Shown here piece after piece: positions 8,675-16,651 of a DNA stretch of 41,067 bases. How positions within the stretch are numbered: position 1 is the first letter of the stretch; the number at the start of each line of letters is the position of its first letter. The notes under the pieces were generated by a model, which did no database searches, had not been told where the DNA came from, and saw nothing but the letters and a program-made list of their open reading frames with translations. The DNA lies in NCBI GenBank assembly GCA_964354365.1, contig CAYGZM010000014.1, positions 1 to 41,067 of the forward strand, in the 5' to 3' direction. Source of the DNA: CAYGZM01 sp964354365 (GTDB lineage: Bacteria > Planctomycetota > Phycisphaerae > Sedimentisphaerales > Anaerobacaceae). Both the position numbers and the translations under genes were made by a program.

Positions 8675-9036
8675 CTGATTCGGCGACGATATACCAGAAA
8701 GGCCCTACGAATCCAACGAAAAAACCCAAAACGCCGCGTGAACGACGTTGCCAGCCGCAAAGTATCAAAGCCGGAGGCAATTTTATCGGCCGATACCAAA
8801 AAAGTTCTTGCGCGTGTACGCAGACAGCCAATTCTCACATTGCCTGAGCAGCCCTTACGCCCCGAAAATGCCATTTCCGTCGTGCTCACCGGGAGTCCTG
8901 CGGAACAGGATGCTTTTCCCGGTTTTTTAGCTAAGTCAATGCGGGTTTGCACCGAATAAAAGACTATGAACTCACCGATGCGGTCATCTGTCAGGCAATA
9001 AACAGCGTTTGGCGGCTATTAAGAGGAGATTGGCGT
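8675..9036. other. Intergenic region, no convincing gene
   Basis: Two overlapping plus-strand frames of 60-73 codons exist (8738-8959 from a GTG, 8748-8930). Neither has a good ribosome-binding site or a recognisable sequence, and they overlap each other. No clear terminator is seen after uvrC. Confidence 0.5.
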
Positions 9037-9477
9037 ATGCCCAAGGTAAAACGCGTTATGAAAACGGACGTGGTCACCGTAAGAAGGAACACACCGATAA
9101 GCCAGGCAACTGAGCTTCTTATGAGGAACAACATCACCGGTATGCCCGTCGTCGAGGACGATATGACTCTCGTCGGGGTAATCACGGAAAAAGATGTGCT
9201 AAGGCTGTTCTACGCGAGCGGAAATGCGAATAACAGAACGGTCGGCGATTTTATGACAACGCCTGCGGTCCACTTCGACGAAAACGAAGATCTGCAGAAT
9301 GTCTGTAACTGTCTGATGGACAACTTCTTCAGACGCGTACCGGTTACGTCAAAGGGCAAGGTAATCGGCATTGTCAGCAGACGCGACGTGCTGGACTACA
9401 TGTTCAAGGCCGACCACGACCGGATTCCCGATGAAGAGGCTCCAGACTTGGCGCCCACCAATCCCGCTGGCCGATAA
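9037..9477 (+). CDS. CBS-domain pair protein
   Basis: A 146-residue protein made of two CBS domains, which usually bind adenine nucleotides and report energy state. The first runs from about residue 3 to 62 (VKRVMKTDVVTVRRNTPISQ ... GVITEKDVLRLF) and the second from about 72 to 128 (VGDFMTTPAVHFDENEDL ... GIVSRRDVLDYM). The start at 9037 is chosen because AAGAGGAG lies just before it; a frame opening at 8947 has no such signal. No fused catalytic domain is present, so the partner is unknown. The gene stands alone, with a weak terminator candidate (CCGGT/ACCGG stem then T6) at 9614-9642. Confidence 0.88.
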   Translation: MPKVKRVMKTDVVTVRRNTPISQATELLMRNNITGMPVVEDDMTLVGVITEKDVLRLFYASGNANNRTVGDFMTTPAVHFDENEDLQNVCNCLMDNFFRRVPVTSKGKVIGIVSRRDVLDYMFKADHDRIPDEEAPDLAPTNPAGR

Positions 9478-9772
9478 TCAGCGTCTTCGCCGTCGTCCTC
9501 TCCGCCAACAGCACCCGCCTGCAAACAGATAGTTCAAAGGCCCCCCTTGCAGAAAACCACAGCAGGAGACACGTCCAATAACCGCTCTTCTCATACAAAC
9601 ACTGCAACAATCGCCGGTGAGAATGAGCAAAACCGGTTTTTTGGACCTCTCTGCTCAATTCGCCCCGAATTTGAACCGAATAAGAGTAGATATGGGCCGG
9701 GCGGCCTTTGTGTGCGCTCGCAGATAGGCTGCGCGGCAGGTCCAAGTAACAATTATTGGACATGGGGTGGAT

Positions 9773-10117
9773 ATGAGCACCGTCAGAAACGTCAAGATGT
9801 TGACTCTGCTCCAACTCTGCACTGTCGTAATCGTTATCCTGTTTGCCTGGCTGCGATTGAACCCTCAACAAGCAGTGGCGACACGCGGAATGGTCGATGG
9901 AATACTGTTCTCCCCGGAAAGACCCTCTGCCCTGGTCGATGGCCAAATCCTCACAGTGGGAGACTCAATGTACGGCACAGAAGTCGTGAAAATAACCAGG
10001 CAGTTCGTCGTCTTTGAGAAGAACCACCACAAGTGGCAGCAGCGGGTGCGGGAGCGGCCCGACCCCGCCTGGGACGAGCCTGACTTGCCCCCCGACGCCA
10101 ACAAAAGCGAACGCTGA
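9773..10117 (+). CDS. Small single-pass membrane protein with GspB/PilP-like periplasmic domain
   Basis: A 114-residue protein. One transmembrane helix occupies about residues 9-27 (LTLLQLCTVVIVILFAWL), with a short cytoplasmic N-terminus. The periplasmic part has the pattern VDGILFSPERPSALVDGQIL ... GTEVVKITRQFVVFEKN, which resembles the C-terminal small beta domain of GspB-type secretion proteins (ligand-binding-like repeats of G-ILFS-ERPSA-V and F-K-G/H-W). A second protein with the same domain lies at 21883-22512. The start at 9773 follows GGGGTGG. Family assignment rests on motif similarity only. The 9478-9772 interval holds nothing else recognisable. Confidence 0.65.
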   Translation: MSTVRNVKMLTLLQLCTVVIVILFAWLRLNPQQAVATRGMVDGILFSPERPSALVDGQILTVGDSMYGTEVVKITRQFVVFEKNHHKWQQRVRERPDPAWDEPDLPPDANKSER

Positions 10118-10127
10118 TCACCCCTAT

Positions 10128-10367
10128 CTCCCTCCCGCAGAACCATTAGTCCGGCTGTTTGACAGAGGCAAAACCCTCGGGCACCGAAACTCAACCATCT
10201 GCGGAATCGCGGTCATTCTGCACAATCGGGAATCCCCACTTGTCCACGACCTCAAGAGTCGATATACTCAATCAGACCTCCTTGCTCGCCCGCCGGCGGC
10301 CAGGGTTGTGTGGGAAAAGTCAAAATAGCAAAGGGAAATGCGTGACTGCTCACTCCTGTAATCCTCA
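10128..10367 (+). repeat. Direct repeat D, copy 1 (duplicated GH39 promoter region with truncated start)
   Basis: About 225 bp recur at 12980-13376, immediately before the GH39-type gene. Both contain CTCCCTCCCGCAGAACCATT, the TTGTCC-N17-TATACT promoter, and the Shine-Dalgarno/start segment AAAGGGAAATGCGTGACTGC. Here the reading frame that begins VTAH stops after about a dozen codons, so this copy carries only the first codons of the glycosidase. The two HAF genes lie between the two copies. Confidence 0.8.
10240..10268 (+). promoter_or_regulatory. TTGTCC-N17-TATACT promoter, copy 1
   Basis: -35 TTGTCC at 10240-10245, 17-bp spacer, -10 TATACT at 10263-10268. The spacer contains a small dyad, CGAC-CTCAAGA-GTCG. 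The same promoter occurs at 13092-13120 (before GH39) and 15339-15367 (before the Mrr gene). Confidence 0.6.
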
Positions 10368-10418
10368 GTCATACACCTTATCTTCCTAAGGGGGATACGA
10401 TGTTCCTTGGCCATCCCA

Positions 10419-10465
10419 CATTTTTCCCCGATTTTCCTTGACTTTCGGGCTGTAAAGCGTATGAT
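10419..10465 (+). promoter_or_regulatory. Conserved-box promoter upstream of the HAF gene pair
   Basis: Box ACATTTTTCCCCGATTTTCC at 10419-10438, overlapping by one base the -35 TTGACT at 10438-10443, 16-bp spacer, -10 TATGAT at 10460-10465. The box and its position against the -35 match those before the genes at 538 and 1921. A CCTTTG/CAAAGG hairpin follows in the leader. Confidence 0.6.
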
Positions 10466-10511
10466 AATAATTACCTTTGTCTGGGGGCAAAGGATAAATA
10501 AGGAACAGGTG

Positions 10512-10634
10512 ATGAGAAACTACATTTCATTAGACCATTTCCGGTTTTCTCTAAGTGTCGGTGCGCACTCGTTTTGGCGAAGGCGCAAGCCTGAGCCAGA
10601 TAGCGTGCGCCGCAAAATATCAACAGTTTTTTAG
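10512..10634 (+). CDS. Short leader ORF upstream of HAF gene 1
   Basis: Forty codons from ATG 10512 (AGGAACAGGTG just before it) to TAG 10632-10634, which overlaps the AGAGGGG Shine-Dalgarno of HAF gene 1. The last eight codons (RRKISTVF) are identical to the end of HAF gene 1, because the junction sequence was duplicated. It may be a coupled leader peptide or what is left of an earlier HAF copy. The RNA at 10558-10612 can also fold into a hairpin (GGTGCGCAC/GTGCGCC outer stem, inner AGGC-GCAA-GCCT stem flanked by GA/GA). Confidence 0.4.
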   Translation: MRNYISLDHFRFSLSVGAHSFWRRRKPEPDSVRRKISTVF

Positions 10635-10643
10635 AGGGGAAAA

Positions 10644-11783
10644 ATGAAAACGCATCATCAACAACTCAGGATGGCTTTGTTCGCCGTGATAGTCCTTGTA
10701 GCCGGCACGTCGAGCCAGGCCGTGGTCGTAAGTTACATAGCAGTCGATTTGAGCCCCAGCGGGTTCGACGATTCTTTTGCCGGCGGCATCAGCGGCACAC
10801 AGCAGGTCGGTGCCGGCTCCGGCCCTGTTACAGGAGGCTACCAACACGCCCTGCTCTGGAACGGCTCGGCAGCAAGCTATGTCGATTTGAACCCCAATGG
10901 GTTCGGTGGGTCTTATGCTTTGGGCATCAGCGGCACACAGCAGGTCGGCTCCGGCTACACCATAGGAGGCAACGACCACGCCCTGCTCTGGAACGGCTCG
11001 GCAGCAAGTTATGTCGATTTGCACCCCAGCGGATTCGATTACTCTTGTGCTACCGGAACCAACGGCACACAGCAGGTGGGCCGGGGCTACACCATAGGAG
11101 GCTACAACCACGCCCTGCTCTGGAACGGCTCGGCAGCAAGCTTTGTCGATTTGAACCCCAGCGGGTTCACCGAGTCTTTTGCCGAGGACATCAGCGGCAC
11201 ACAGCAGGTCGGCCGGGGCTCCGGCTCAGCCACAGGAGGCAACGAACATGCCCTGCTGTGGAACGGCTCGGCAGCAAGGTATGTCGATTTGACACCCAAT
11301 GGATTCAGTGGGTCTTATGCTTTGGGCATCAGCGGCACACAGCAGGCCGGGTATGGCTGGGGTCCAGCCACAGGAGATTACCACCACGCCCTGCTCTGGA
11401 ACGGCTCGGCAGATAGTTTCGTTGATTTGAACCCCAGCGGATTTGTTCAATCCACGGCGGGAGGCACGAACGGCACACAGCAGGTCGGCTCGGGCTCCCG
11501 CTCAGCAGCAGGCGAAAACCATGCCCTGCTCTGGAACGGCTCGGCAGATAGTTATGTCGATTTACACCAATTCCTGTCGAGTGATTTCACTTCTTCTGGG
11601 GCCAGCGGTATTGCTGGAAATGGCAACATCGTCGGCTGGGCACGCGACAGTTCGGGCTATACCCACGCTATTCTTTGGCAAGTTCCCGAACCCGCCACCC
11701 TTTTGCTTCTGGGCCTCGGTGCGGTGATTCTGAGAAGAAACGGGCATAAAGCCGGGCGCCGCAAAATATCAACAGTTTTTTAG
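10644..11783 (+). CDS. HAF-repeat PEP-CTERM exported protein, gene 1 of a tandem pair
   Basis: A 379-residue exported protein: signal peptide (residues 1-27, MALFAVIVLVAGTSSQA), seven repeats of about 45 residues, then a PEP-CTERM tail (VPEPATLLLLGLGAVILRRN). Each repeat follows YVDLxPSGF ... GISGTQQVG ... HALLWNGSAAS, the pattern of the HAF extracellular repeat family; the seventh is divergent (FLSSDF ... GNIVGWARDSSG). Ten extra residues (GRRKISTVF region) follow the tail where a duplicated junction supplies the stop. AGAGGGG precedes the start. Function unknown; probably sorted to the envelope or matrix by an exosortase. It is 11 bp from its paralogue. Confidence 0.88.
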   Translation: MKTHHQQLRMALFAVIVLVAGTSSQAVVVSYIAVDLSPSGFDDSFAGGISGTQQVGAGSGPVTGGYQHALLWNGSAASYVDLNPNGFGGSYALGISGTQQVGSGYTIGGNDHALLWNGSAASYVDLHPSGFDYSCATGTNGTQQVGRGYTIGGYNHALLWNGSAASFVDLNPSGFTESFAEDISGTQQVGRGSGSATGGNEHALLWNGSAARYVDLTPNGFSGSYALGISGTQQAGYGWGPATGDYHHALLWNGSADSFVDLNPSGFVQSTAGGTNGTQQVGSGSRSAAGENHALLWNGSADSYVDLHQFLSSDFTSSGASGIAGNGNIVGWARDSSGYTHAILWQVPEPATLLLLGLGAVILRRNGHKAGRRKISTVF

Positions 11784-11793
11784 AGGGGAAAAA

Positions 11794-12912
11794 ATGAAAA
11801 CCAATCATCAACAACTCAGGATGGCTTTGTTCGCCGTGATAGTCCTTGCAGCCGGCACGGTGAGCCAGGCCGGGGTCGTAAGTTACATAGCAGTCGATTT
11901 GAACCCCAGCGGGTTCACCGAGTCTGCTGCCGTTGGCATCAGCGGCACACAGCAGGTCGGCTATGGCTTCCCAACCACAGGAGACAACAACCACGCCCTG
12001 CTCTGGAACGGGTCAACAGCAAGTTTCATCGATTTGAACCCCGGCGGGTTCACGGCGTCTTCTTCTCGTGCCCTCGGCATCAGCGGCACACAGCAGGTCG
12101 GTTATGGCCAAGGTTCAGCCACAGGAGGAGACAAGCCCCACGCCCTGCTCTGGAACGGAAGTGCAGATAGCTGTATCGATTTGACTCCCAGCGGGTTCTA
12201 CGAGTCTCTTGCCCAAGGCACCAGCGGCACACAGCAGGTCGGCTATGGCTGGGGTTCAGCCACAGCAGGCAAGTACCACGCACTGCTCTGGAACGGCTCG
12301 GCAGCAAGTTATGTCGATTTGACCCCCAGCGGGTCCGACGAGTCTTATGCCCTCGGCATCAGCGGCACACAGCAGGTCGGCTATGGCTTACTCATAGGAA
12401 GCAACGGCTGGCACGCCCTGCTATGGAACGGTTCGGCATCAAGTTATGTCGATTTGAACCCCAGCGGATTCGATGTGTCTTTTGCCCAAGGCATCAGCGG
12501 CACACAGCAGGTCGGCTCGGGTCGGGATGCGGGCGCGGGTTACGGCCACGCCTTGTTGTGGAGCGGCAGTGCCGCAAGCTATGTCGATCTGCATCCCAGT
12601 GGATTCGATGAGTCTTCTGCCAACAGCACCAACGGCACGCAGCAGGTCGGCTATGGCCGGGGGCCAGTCACAGGAGATTACGAACATGCCCTGCTCTGGA
12701 ACGGCTCGGCTGACAATTATGTCGATTTGCACCAATTCCTGTCGAGTGATTTCATTTCTTCTGCGGCCGTCGGTATTGCCGGAAATGGCAACATCGTCGG
12801 CTACGCACGCGACAGTTCGGGCTATAATCACGCTATTCTTTGGGAGGTTCCCGAACCAGCGACGCTTTTGCTTCTCGGCCTCGGTGCGGTTACGTTAAGA
12901 AAAAGACGATGA
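11794..12912 (+). CDS. HAF-repeat PEP-CTERM exported protein, gene 2 of a tandem pair
   Basis: A 372-residue paralogue of the preceding gene, with the same signal peptide, seven HAF-type repeats and a PEP-CTERM tail that here ends normally (LGLGAVTLRKRR). About 40 bp of upstream sequence and the first 110 coding bases are almost identical to gene 1, marking a fairly recent tandem duplication. The internal repeats have since diverged in the variable loop after GTQQVG (e.g. YGFPTTGDNN, YGLLIGSNGW), while GTQQVG and HALLWNGSA are held constant. It probably shares the gene 1 transcript, since no separate promoter or terminator is visible in the 10 bases between them. Confidence 0.88.
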   Translation: MKTNHQQLRMALFAVIVLAAGTVSQAGVVSYIAVDLNPSGFTESAAVGISGTQQVGYGFPTTGDNNHALLWNGSTASFIDLNPGGFTASSSRALGISGTQQVGYGQGSATGGDKPHALLWNGSADSCIDLTPSGFYESLAQGTSGTQQVGYGWGSATAGKYHALLWNGSAASYVDLTPSGSDESYALGISGTQQVGYGLLIGSNGWHALLWNGSASSYVDLNPSGFDVSFAQGISGTQQVGSGRDAGAGYGHALLWSGSAASYVDLHPSGFDESSANSTNGTQQVGYGRGPVTGDYEHALLWNGSADNYVDLHQFLSSDFISSAAVGIAGNGNIVGYARDSSGYNHAILWEVPEPATLLLLGLGAVTLRKRR

Positions 12913-13091
12913 GGTTACTATTTTAGCCCTGACAGCTTTTGCCGGATTGCTCGTCTGGGCGGAGCCAGCCGTAGCCTGGCTCCCTCCCGCAGAACCATTA
13001 GTCGGGCCGCTCTGAAGAGGCAAAACCCTCCCGCATCAAAACTCAACCATCTGCGGAATCGCGCTCATTTTGCACAATCGGGAATCCTCAC

Positions 13092-13120
13092 TTGTCCACA
13101 ACCTCAAGAGTCGATATACT
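13092..13120 (+). promoter_or_regulatory. TTGTCC-N17-TATACT promoter, copy 2 (GH39 gene)
   Basis: -35 TTGTCC 13092-13097, 17-bp spacer, -10 TATACT 13115-13120. The transcript would have a leader of about 235 nt that includes the inserted hairpin element. Confidence 0.6.
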
Positions 13121-13179
13121 CAATCAGGCCTCCTTGCTCGCCCGCCAGCGGGCAGGGTTGTGTGGGAAAAGTCAAAACA

Positions 13180-13340
13180 GGGCATGGTTCAAGTACGTCA
13201 GATTCCGAGTTACATTATTTGTGGCTCCATACGGTGTGGCAGCCTCAAATCCGAAGGATTTGGGGATGGTTGCGCCGCTCTTGGAGCTTTGCCATCCCCA
13301 AGCTGCGCTTGAGTCTGCCACCCGGAATTGACCCATGCCC
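13180..13340. mobile_element. 161-bp MITE-like insertion in repeat D
   Basis: Ends GGGCATGGTTCAA and TTGACCCATGCCC are inverted repeats (12 of 13 positions). Comparison with repeat D copy 1 shows exactly what was inserted; AAAA appears on both sides and may be a 4-bp target duplication. Inside, GGTGTGGCAGCCTCAA and TTGAGTCTGCCACC pair, so the whole element can form a long hairpin. It is non-coding. Confidence 0.7.
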
Positions 13341-13360
13341 AAAATAGCAAAGGGAAATGC

Positions 13361-15142
13361 GTGACTGCTCATCGTTGTAGTCCTCGAACAAAAGGCAGCA
13401 GCCTGACCAGGCGAGCTTTTCTGGCTCGTTCTGCATTGGCTGCCTCCAGTTTGGGTGCGGCCTCGGTGGTCGGCTGGGCCGAAGCCCGGCAAACAAACCA
13501 GCCCGCCGCGGCGGGCTGGTCGCAGGGGTCTTTTCCTGTAGTTATACGTGTGGATGCGGCCAAGCCAATCGGACCGTTGCGCCCCATCTGGCGGTTCTTT
13601 GGCGCGGACGAGCCAAACTACGCCACGATGAAAAACGGCAGGAAGCTGCTCGCCGAGCTCGGCCGGCTCGCTCCGAAACAGGTCTATTTCCGCACACACA
13701 ACCTGCTGTGCTCCGGCGACGGCACACCTGCATTGAAATGGGGTTCGTCCGGGGCCTACAGCGAGGATGCCCAGGGCAAGGCGATTTACGACTGGACGAT
13801 TTTGGATGGTATCTTCGACACTTACCTTGAATCCGGCGTCAGGCCATACATCCAGATGGGTTTTATGCCCAGAGACCTTTCGATCAAGCCGGAGCCTTAT
13901 CAGCACAAATGGACACCCAAGGCCAAGTACAGTGAGATTTACACAGGCTGGGCCTATCCGCCCAAGGATTACGGAAAATGGGCCGAATTGATCTACCAGT
14001 GGGCCAAACACTGCATCGAAAGATATGGACGCGATGAGGTCCGGACGTGGTGCTGGGAGACCTGGAATGAGCCGAATATCGCCTATTGGCAGGGCACTTT
14101 TGAAGAATTCTGCAAGCTCCACGATTACGCCGTCGATGCGGTGCGCCGCGCCCTGCCCACGGCCCGAGTCGGAGGGCCGGACGTGGCCGGCAGCGGCGGA
14201 AAATTCCAGCGCGATTTCTTAGAGCACTGCCTCCGCGGCGTCAACCACGCCACGGGCAAGAAGGGCACGCCTCTCGATTTCGTATCCTTCCACGCCAAAG
14301 GCTCGCCGCAATTTGCGGATGGGCACGTGAGGATGGGCATTGCCAATCAGCTTCGCACCATTGACGAGGGTTTCGGCATCATTGCATCGTTTCCAGAGCT
14401 TGGAAACACGCCCATTGTCATCGGCGAATCCGATCCCGAAGGCTGCGCCGCCTGCCAGGGGCAGCAGCTCGGTTATCGCAACGGGACTATGTATTCGAGC
14501 TATACCGCCGCGAGTTTTGCTCGCAAACACGACTTGGCCGACAAGCACGGCGTCAATTTTGAAGGGGCGCTGACCTGGGCGTTCGAGTTTGAGGACCAGC
14601 CCTATTTTGCCGGCTTCCGCTCGCTCGCCACCAACGGCATCGACAAGCCCGTCCTCAACGTCTTTCGGATGTTCAGCAAAATGAGCGGCCGGCGACTCAC
14701 GGCCGAAAGTGACGGCGCCGTCCCCCTTGTGACAATGTTGAGCGAAGGCGTCCGTAATAGCCCCGATGTGGCTGCGCTGGCGAGTCTCGATGCGAACACG
14801 CTCAGTGTGATGGTCTGGCACTACCACGATGATGACGTCGCCGGTCCCGCCGCCGATGTGGAGCTACTGCTCGATGGTCTGCCGCCGAATTTCGCTCGAG
14901 CCACTCTCGGCCACTTTCGTATCGACGAGAGCCACAGCAATGGCTATTCGGCCTGGAAGCGTATGGGCGAGCCACAGAATCCCACCCCCGACCAATACGC
15001 AGAACTGGAAAAGGCCGGGCAGCTTGCCCTGCTGACACCCCTGGAAGCAATACACTGCAATCACGGCAGCATCATTCTTCGATTCCAATTGCCCCGCCAA
15101 GCCGTATCGTTATTAGTAATAAACCGTCTGCCGTTGAAATAA
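13361..15142 (+). CDS. GH39-type glycoside hydrolase with Tat signal
   Basis: A 593-residue exported glycosidase resembling GH39 (beta-xylosidase/alpha-iduronidase group). The GTG at 13361 is chosen because AAAGGGAAAT precedes it; a longer TTG start would fall in the inserted element. A Tat signal covers about residues 14-42 (SLTRRAFLARSALAASSLG). The barrel shows the acid/base motif TWNEPNIAYW (Glu) and a likely nucleophile in PIVIGESDPEG (Glu). A C-terminal beta region follows (ALASLDANTLSVMVWHYHDD). The promoter at 13092 is duplicated upstream. Predicted role: hydrolysis of plant- or algal-type polysaccharide side chains outside the cytoplasm; the substrate cannot be read from sequence. 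Confidence 0.87.
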   Translation: MTAHRCSPRTKGSSLTRRAFLARSALAASSLGAASVVGWAEARQTNQPAAAGWSQGSFPVVIRVDAAKPIGPLRPIWRFFGADEPNYATMKNGRKLLAELGRLAPKQVYFRTHNLLCSGDGTPALKWGSSGAYSEDAQGKAIYDWTILDGIFDTYLESGVRPYIQMGFMPRDLSIKPEPYQHKWTPKAKYSEIYTGWAYPPKDYGKWAELIYQWAKHCIERYGRDEVRTWCWETWNEPNIAYWQGTFEEFCKLHDYAVDAVRRALPTARVGGPDVAGSGGKFQRDFLEHCLRGVNHATGKKGTPLDFVSFHAKGSPQFADGHVRMGIANQLRTIDEGFGIIASFPELGNTPIVIGESDPEGCAACQGQQLGYRNGTMYSSYTAASFARKHDLADKHGVNFEGALTWAFEFEDQPYFAGFRSLATNGIDKPVLNVFRMFSKMSGRRLTAESDGAVPLVTMLSEGVRNSPDVAALASLDANTLSVMVWHYHDDDVAGPAADVELLLDGLPPNFARATLGHFRIDESHSNGYSAWKRMGEPQNPTPDQYAELEKAGQLALLTPLEAIHCNHGSIILRFQLPRQAVSLLVINRLPLK

Positions 15143-15338
15143 GAATAACTCGAATCTGTCAAAACTGATCTAAGACATTGTCATTGCGAGGCCCTTGGGG
15201 CCGTGGCAATCCCCACTATTCGAACGGCTTACTTTCGAGAACAAGCTGGTTAACGAAGAAACGCCCGATTCCGTATTTTTCGCTCGATCAAAAACTGATT
15301 ATAGCCTATTGCTTTAAGGATAGCCCTTAGTTTCCGAC
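15143..15338. repeat. Intergenic region with a REP-like hairpin
   Basis: Bases 15180-15214 contain CATTGCGAGGCCCTTGG and GGCCGTGGCAATCC, a hairpin of the dispersed GTCATTGCGAGG family also present in the element at 37447-37600. Nothing coding is seen. Confidence 0.55.
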
Positions 15339-15367
15339 TTGTCCACCGCTTCAAGGGGCGTTATACT
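15339..15367 (+). promoter_or_regulatory. TTGTCC-N17-TATACT promoter, copy 3 (Mrr gene)
   Basis: -35 TTGTCC 15339-15344, 17-bp spacer, -10 TATACT 15362-15367. The spacer keeps the central TTCAAG and its dyad is CGC ... GCG instead of CGAC ... GTCG, a change that preserves pairing. Leader length to the start codon is about 135 nt. Confidence 0.55.
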
Positions 15368-15507
15368 CAAAGAATGCTTTTTGAAACGAGTAAGGCCGAT
15401 TAAAAGAAGTACCAAAGTTGAGCGTTGCTTCTTGGTCCGTATCGAAGCTCACGATGCACGGCGGCTGGTCATTAAAATAGGCACCTTCTTTGTTTGGAGA
15501 AACAAAT

Positions 15508-16554
15508 ATGGCACTTTGGCTACTGCGTGCCGGGGGGCACAGCGAGTACGAGCAACGATTCCTGGAAGAGAACCGTGTTTACCTCACCTGGAATGGTTTG
15601 AATAACGACTTGTACAAGGTCACATCTCAGAACGAACTCCGAAAGGTACTGCGAAAACTCTACCCGAGCAACAAAGAGAAGAGGAACATCATTCACAGTA
15701 GCCAAATCTGGTCGTTCAGCCATCGAATGCAGCCCGGAGACTGGCTTGTCATACCCAACAAGTACAAGGCGGTGATTCACATAGCTGAGATTACCGGTCC
15801 CTACCAGTATGACTCACACGCAGAAGATCCGTATTATCACTGGAGGGATGTGAAATGGATTGGAACAGATATTCCACGCAGCAATTTCGATCAGGATCTA
15901 CTGTATTCCTTTGGTGCGGCCATGACCATTTGCAGGCTTGAAAGGAATGACGCCGAGAAGCGGGTAAGGGCAATGGCTGAGAATAATTGGAAGGGTACAA
16001 CATCAACTGCCGCGCTGTCCACATCAACAGGCGGAGATGAGACAGAAGTCGATGACATGTATGCTGACCTTGAGGAAATAGCCCAAGACCAGATAGCAAG
16101 ATTGATTATCAGCAAATTCAAAGGGCATGGGGTAGCCCGACTCGTGGACGGAATACTGCGAGCACAGGGCTATACAACGTACCTCAGCGCCGAAGGACCC
16201 GATAAGGGCATCGACATTCTTGCTGCTCCGGGGCCATTGGGTTTCGGAGAACCTAAGATATGCGTTCAGGTCAAATCTGCTGATAGTCCAATTGATCGCC
16301 CGACGCTTGATCAGCTAATTGGAACGATGCAGAACGTCCAGGCAAAACAAGGCTTGTTGGTATCATGGGGAGGTTTCAAAACATCCGTCGATAGAGAGAA
16401 GGCAAATCAGTTCTTCAAAGTGAGGCTTTGGGATCAGAAAGATCTCATAGAGGAGTTGCTGACCCATTACAATGAACTCGATGATGATATTAGAGCCGAA
16501 CTGCCGCTTAAGCGCATATGGACCGTCGCGAACCCCGAAGGTGAAAACGATTAG
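15508..16554 (+). CDS. Mrr-type restriction endonuclease with PUA/EVE-like N-terminal domain
   Basis: A 348-residue protein. The C-terminal part (about 195-320) is an Mrr-like PD-(D/E)XK nuclease: a helical lead-in (ARLVDGILRAQGYTT), then GPDKGIDILA with the metal-binding Asp236 and CVQVKS with Gln254/Lys256. The N-terminal part has MQPGDWLVIPNKYKAVIHIA and EITGPYQYD at about residues 74-102, a pattern typical of PUA/EVE-like domains that in some restriction enzymes read modified bases. An acidic, Thr/Ser-rich linker (160-190) joins them. GGAGAAACAA precedes the ATG. No methyltransferase is adjacent, so a modification-dependent (type IV-like) defence enzyme is the likeliest role. AT content is somewhat higher than in neighbouring genes. 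Confidence 0.85.
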   Translation: MALWLLRAGGHSEYEQRFLEENRVYLTWNGLNNDLYKVTSQNELRKVLRKLYPSNKEKRNIIHSSQIWSFSHRMQPGDWLVIPNKYKAVIHIAEITGPYQYDSHAEDPYYHWRDVKWIGTDIPRSNFDQDLLYSFGAAMTICRLERNDAEKRVRAMAENNWKGTTSTAALSTSTGGDETEVDDMYADLEEIAQDQIARLIISKFKGHGVARLVDGILRAQGYTTYLSAEGPDKGIDILAAPGPLGFGEPKICVQVKSADSPIDRPTLDQLIGTMQNVQAKQGLLVSWGGFKTSVDREKANQFFKVRLWDQKDLIEELLTHYNELDDDIRAELPLKRIWTVANPEGEND

Positions 16555-16651
16555 CCAGCTCCAATGAATATGACCAACTAACAAGCTCTTGAGAACTGCC
16601 GATCAAGGGCTACGAAATAAGGATGACTGCCTCCAATAGTCACTTGTCCGA

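Larger units (their letters stand above)
12980..13376 (+). repeat. Direct repeat D, copy 2, interrupted by a small insertion
   Basis: Matches 10128-10367 over 12980-13179 and again over 13341-13376. The interruption is the 161-bp element at 13180-13340. This copy retains the intact start of the GH39 gene, so it is the functional promoter region. Confidence 0.8.

Noticed and set aside
13328..13360. TTG start for the GH39 gene
   Set aside because: It lies in the end of the inserted element; the GTG at 13361 has a Shine-Dalgarno and leaves a normal Tat signal.
13172..14122. 316-codon minus-strand ORF
   Set aside because: Antisense shadow of the GH39 gene and of the inserted element; composition reflects the other strand.
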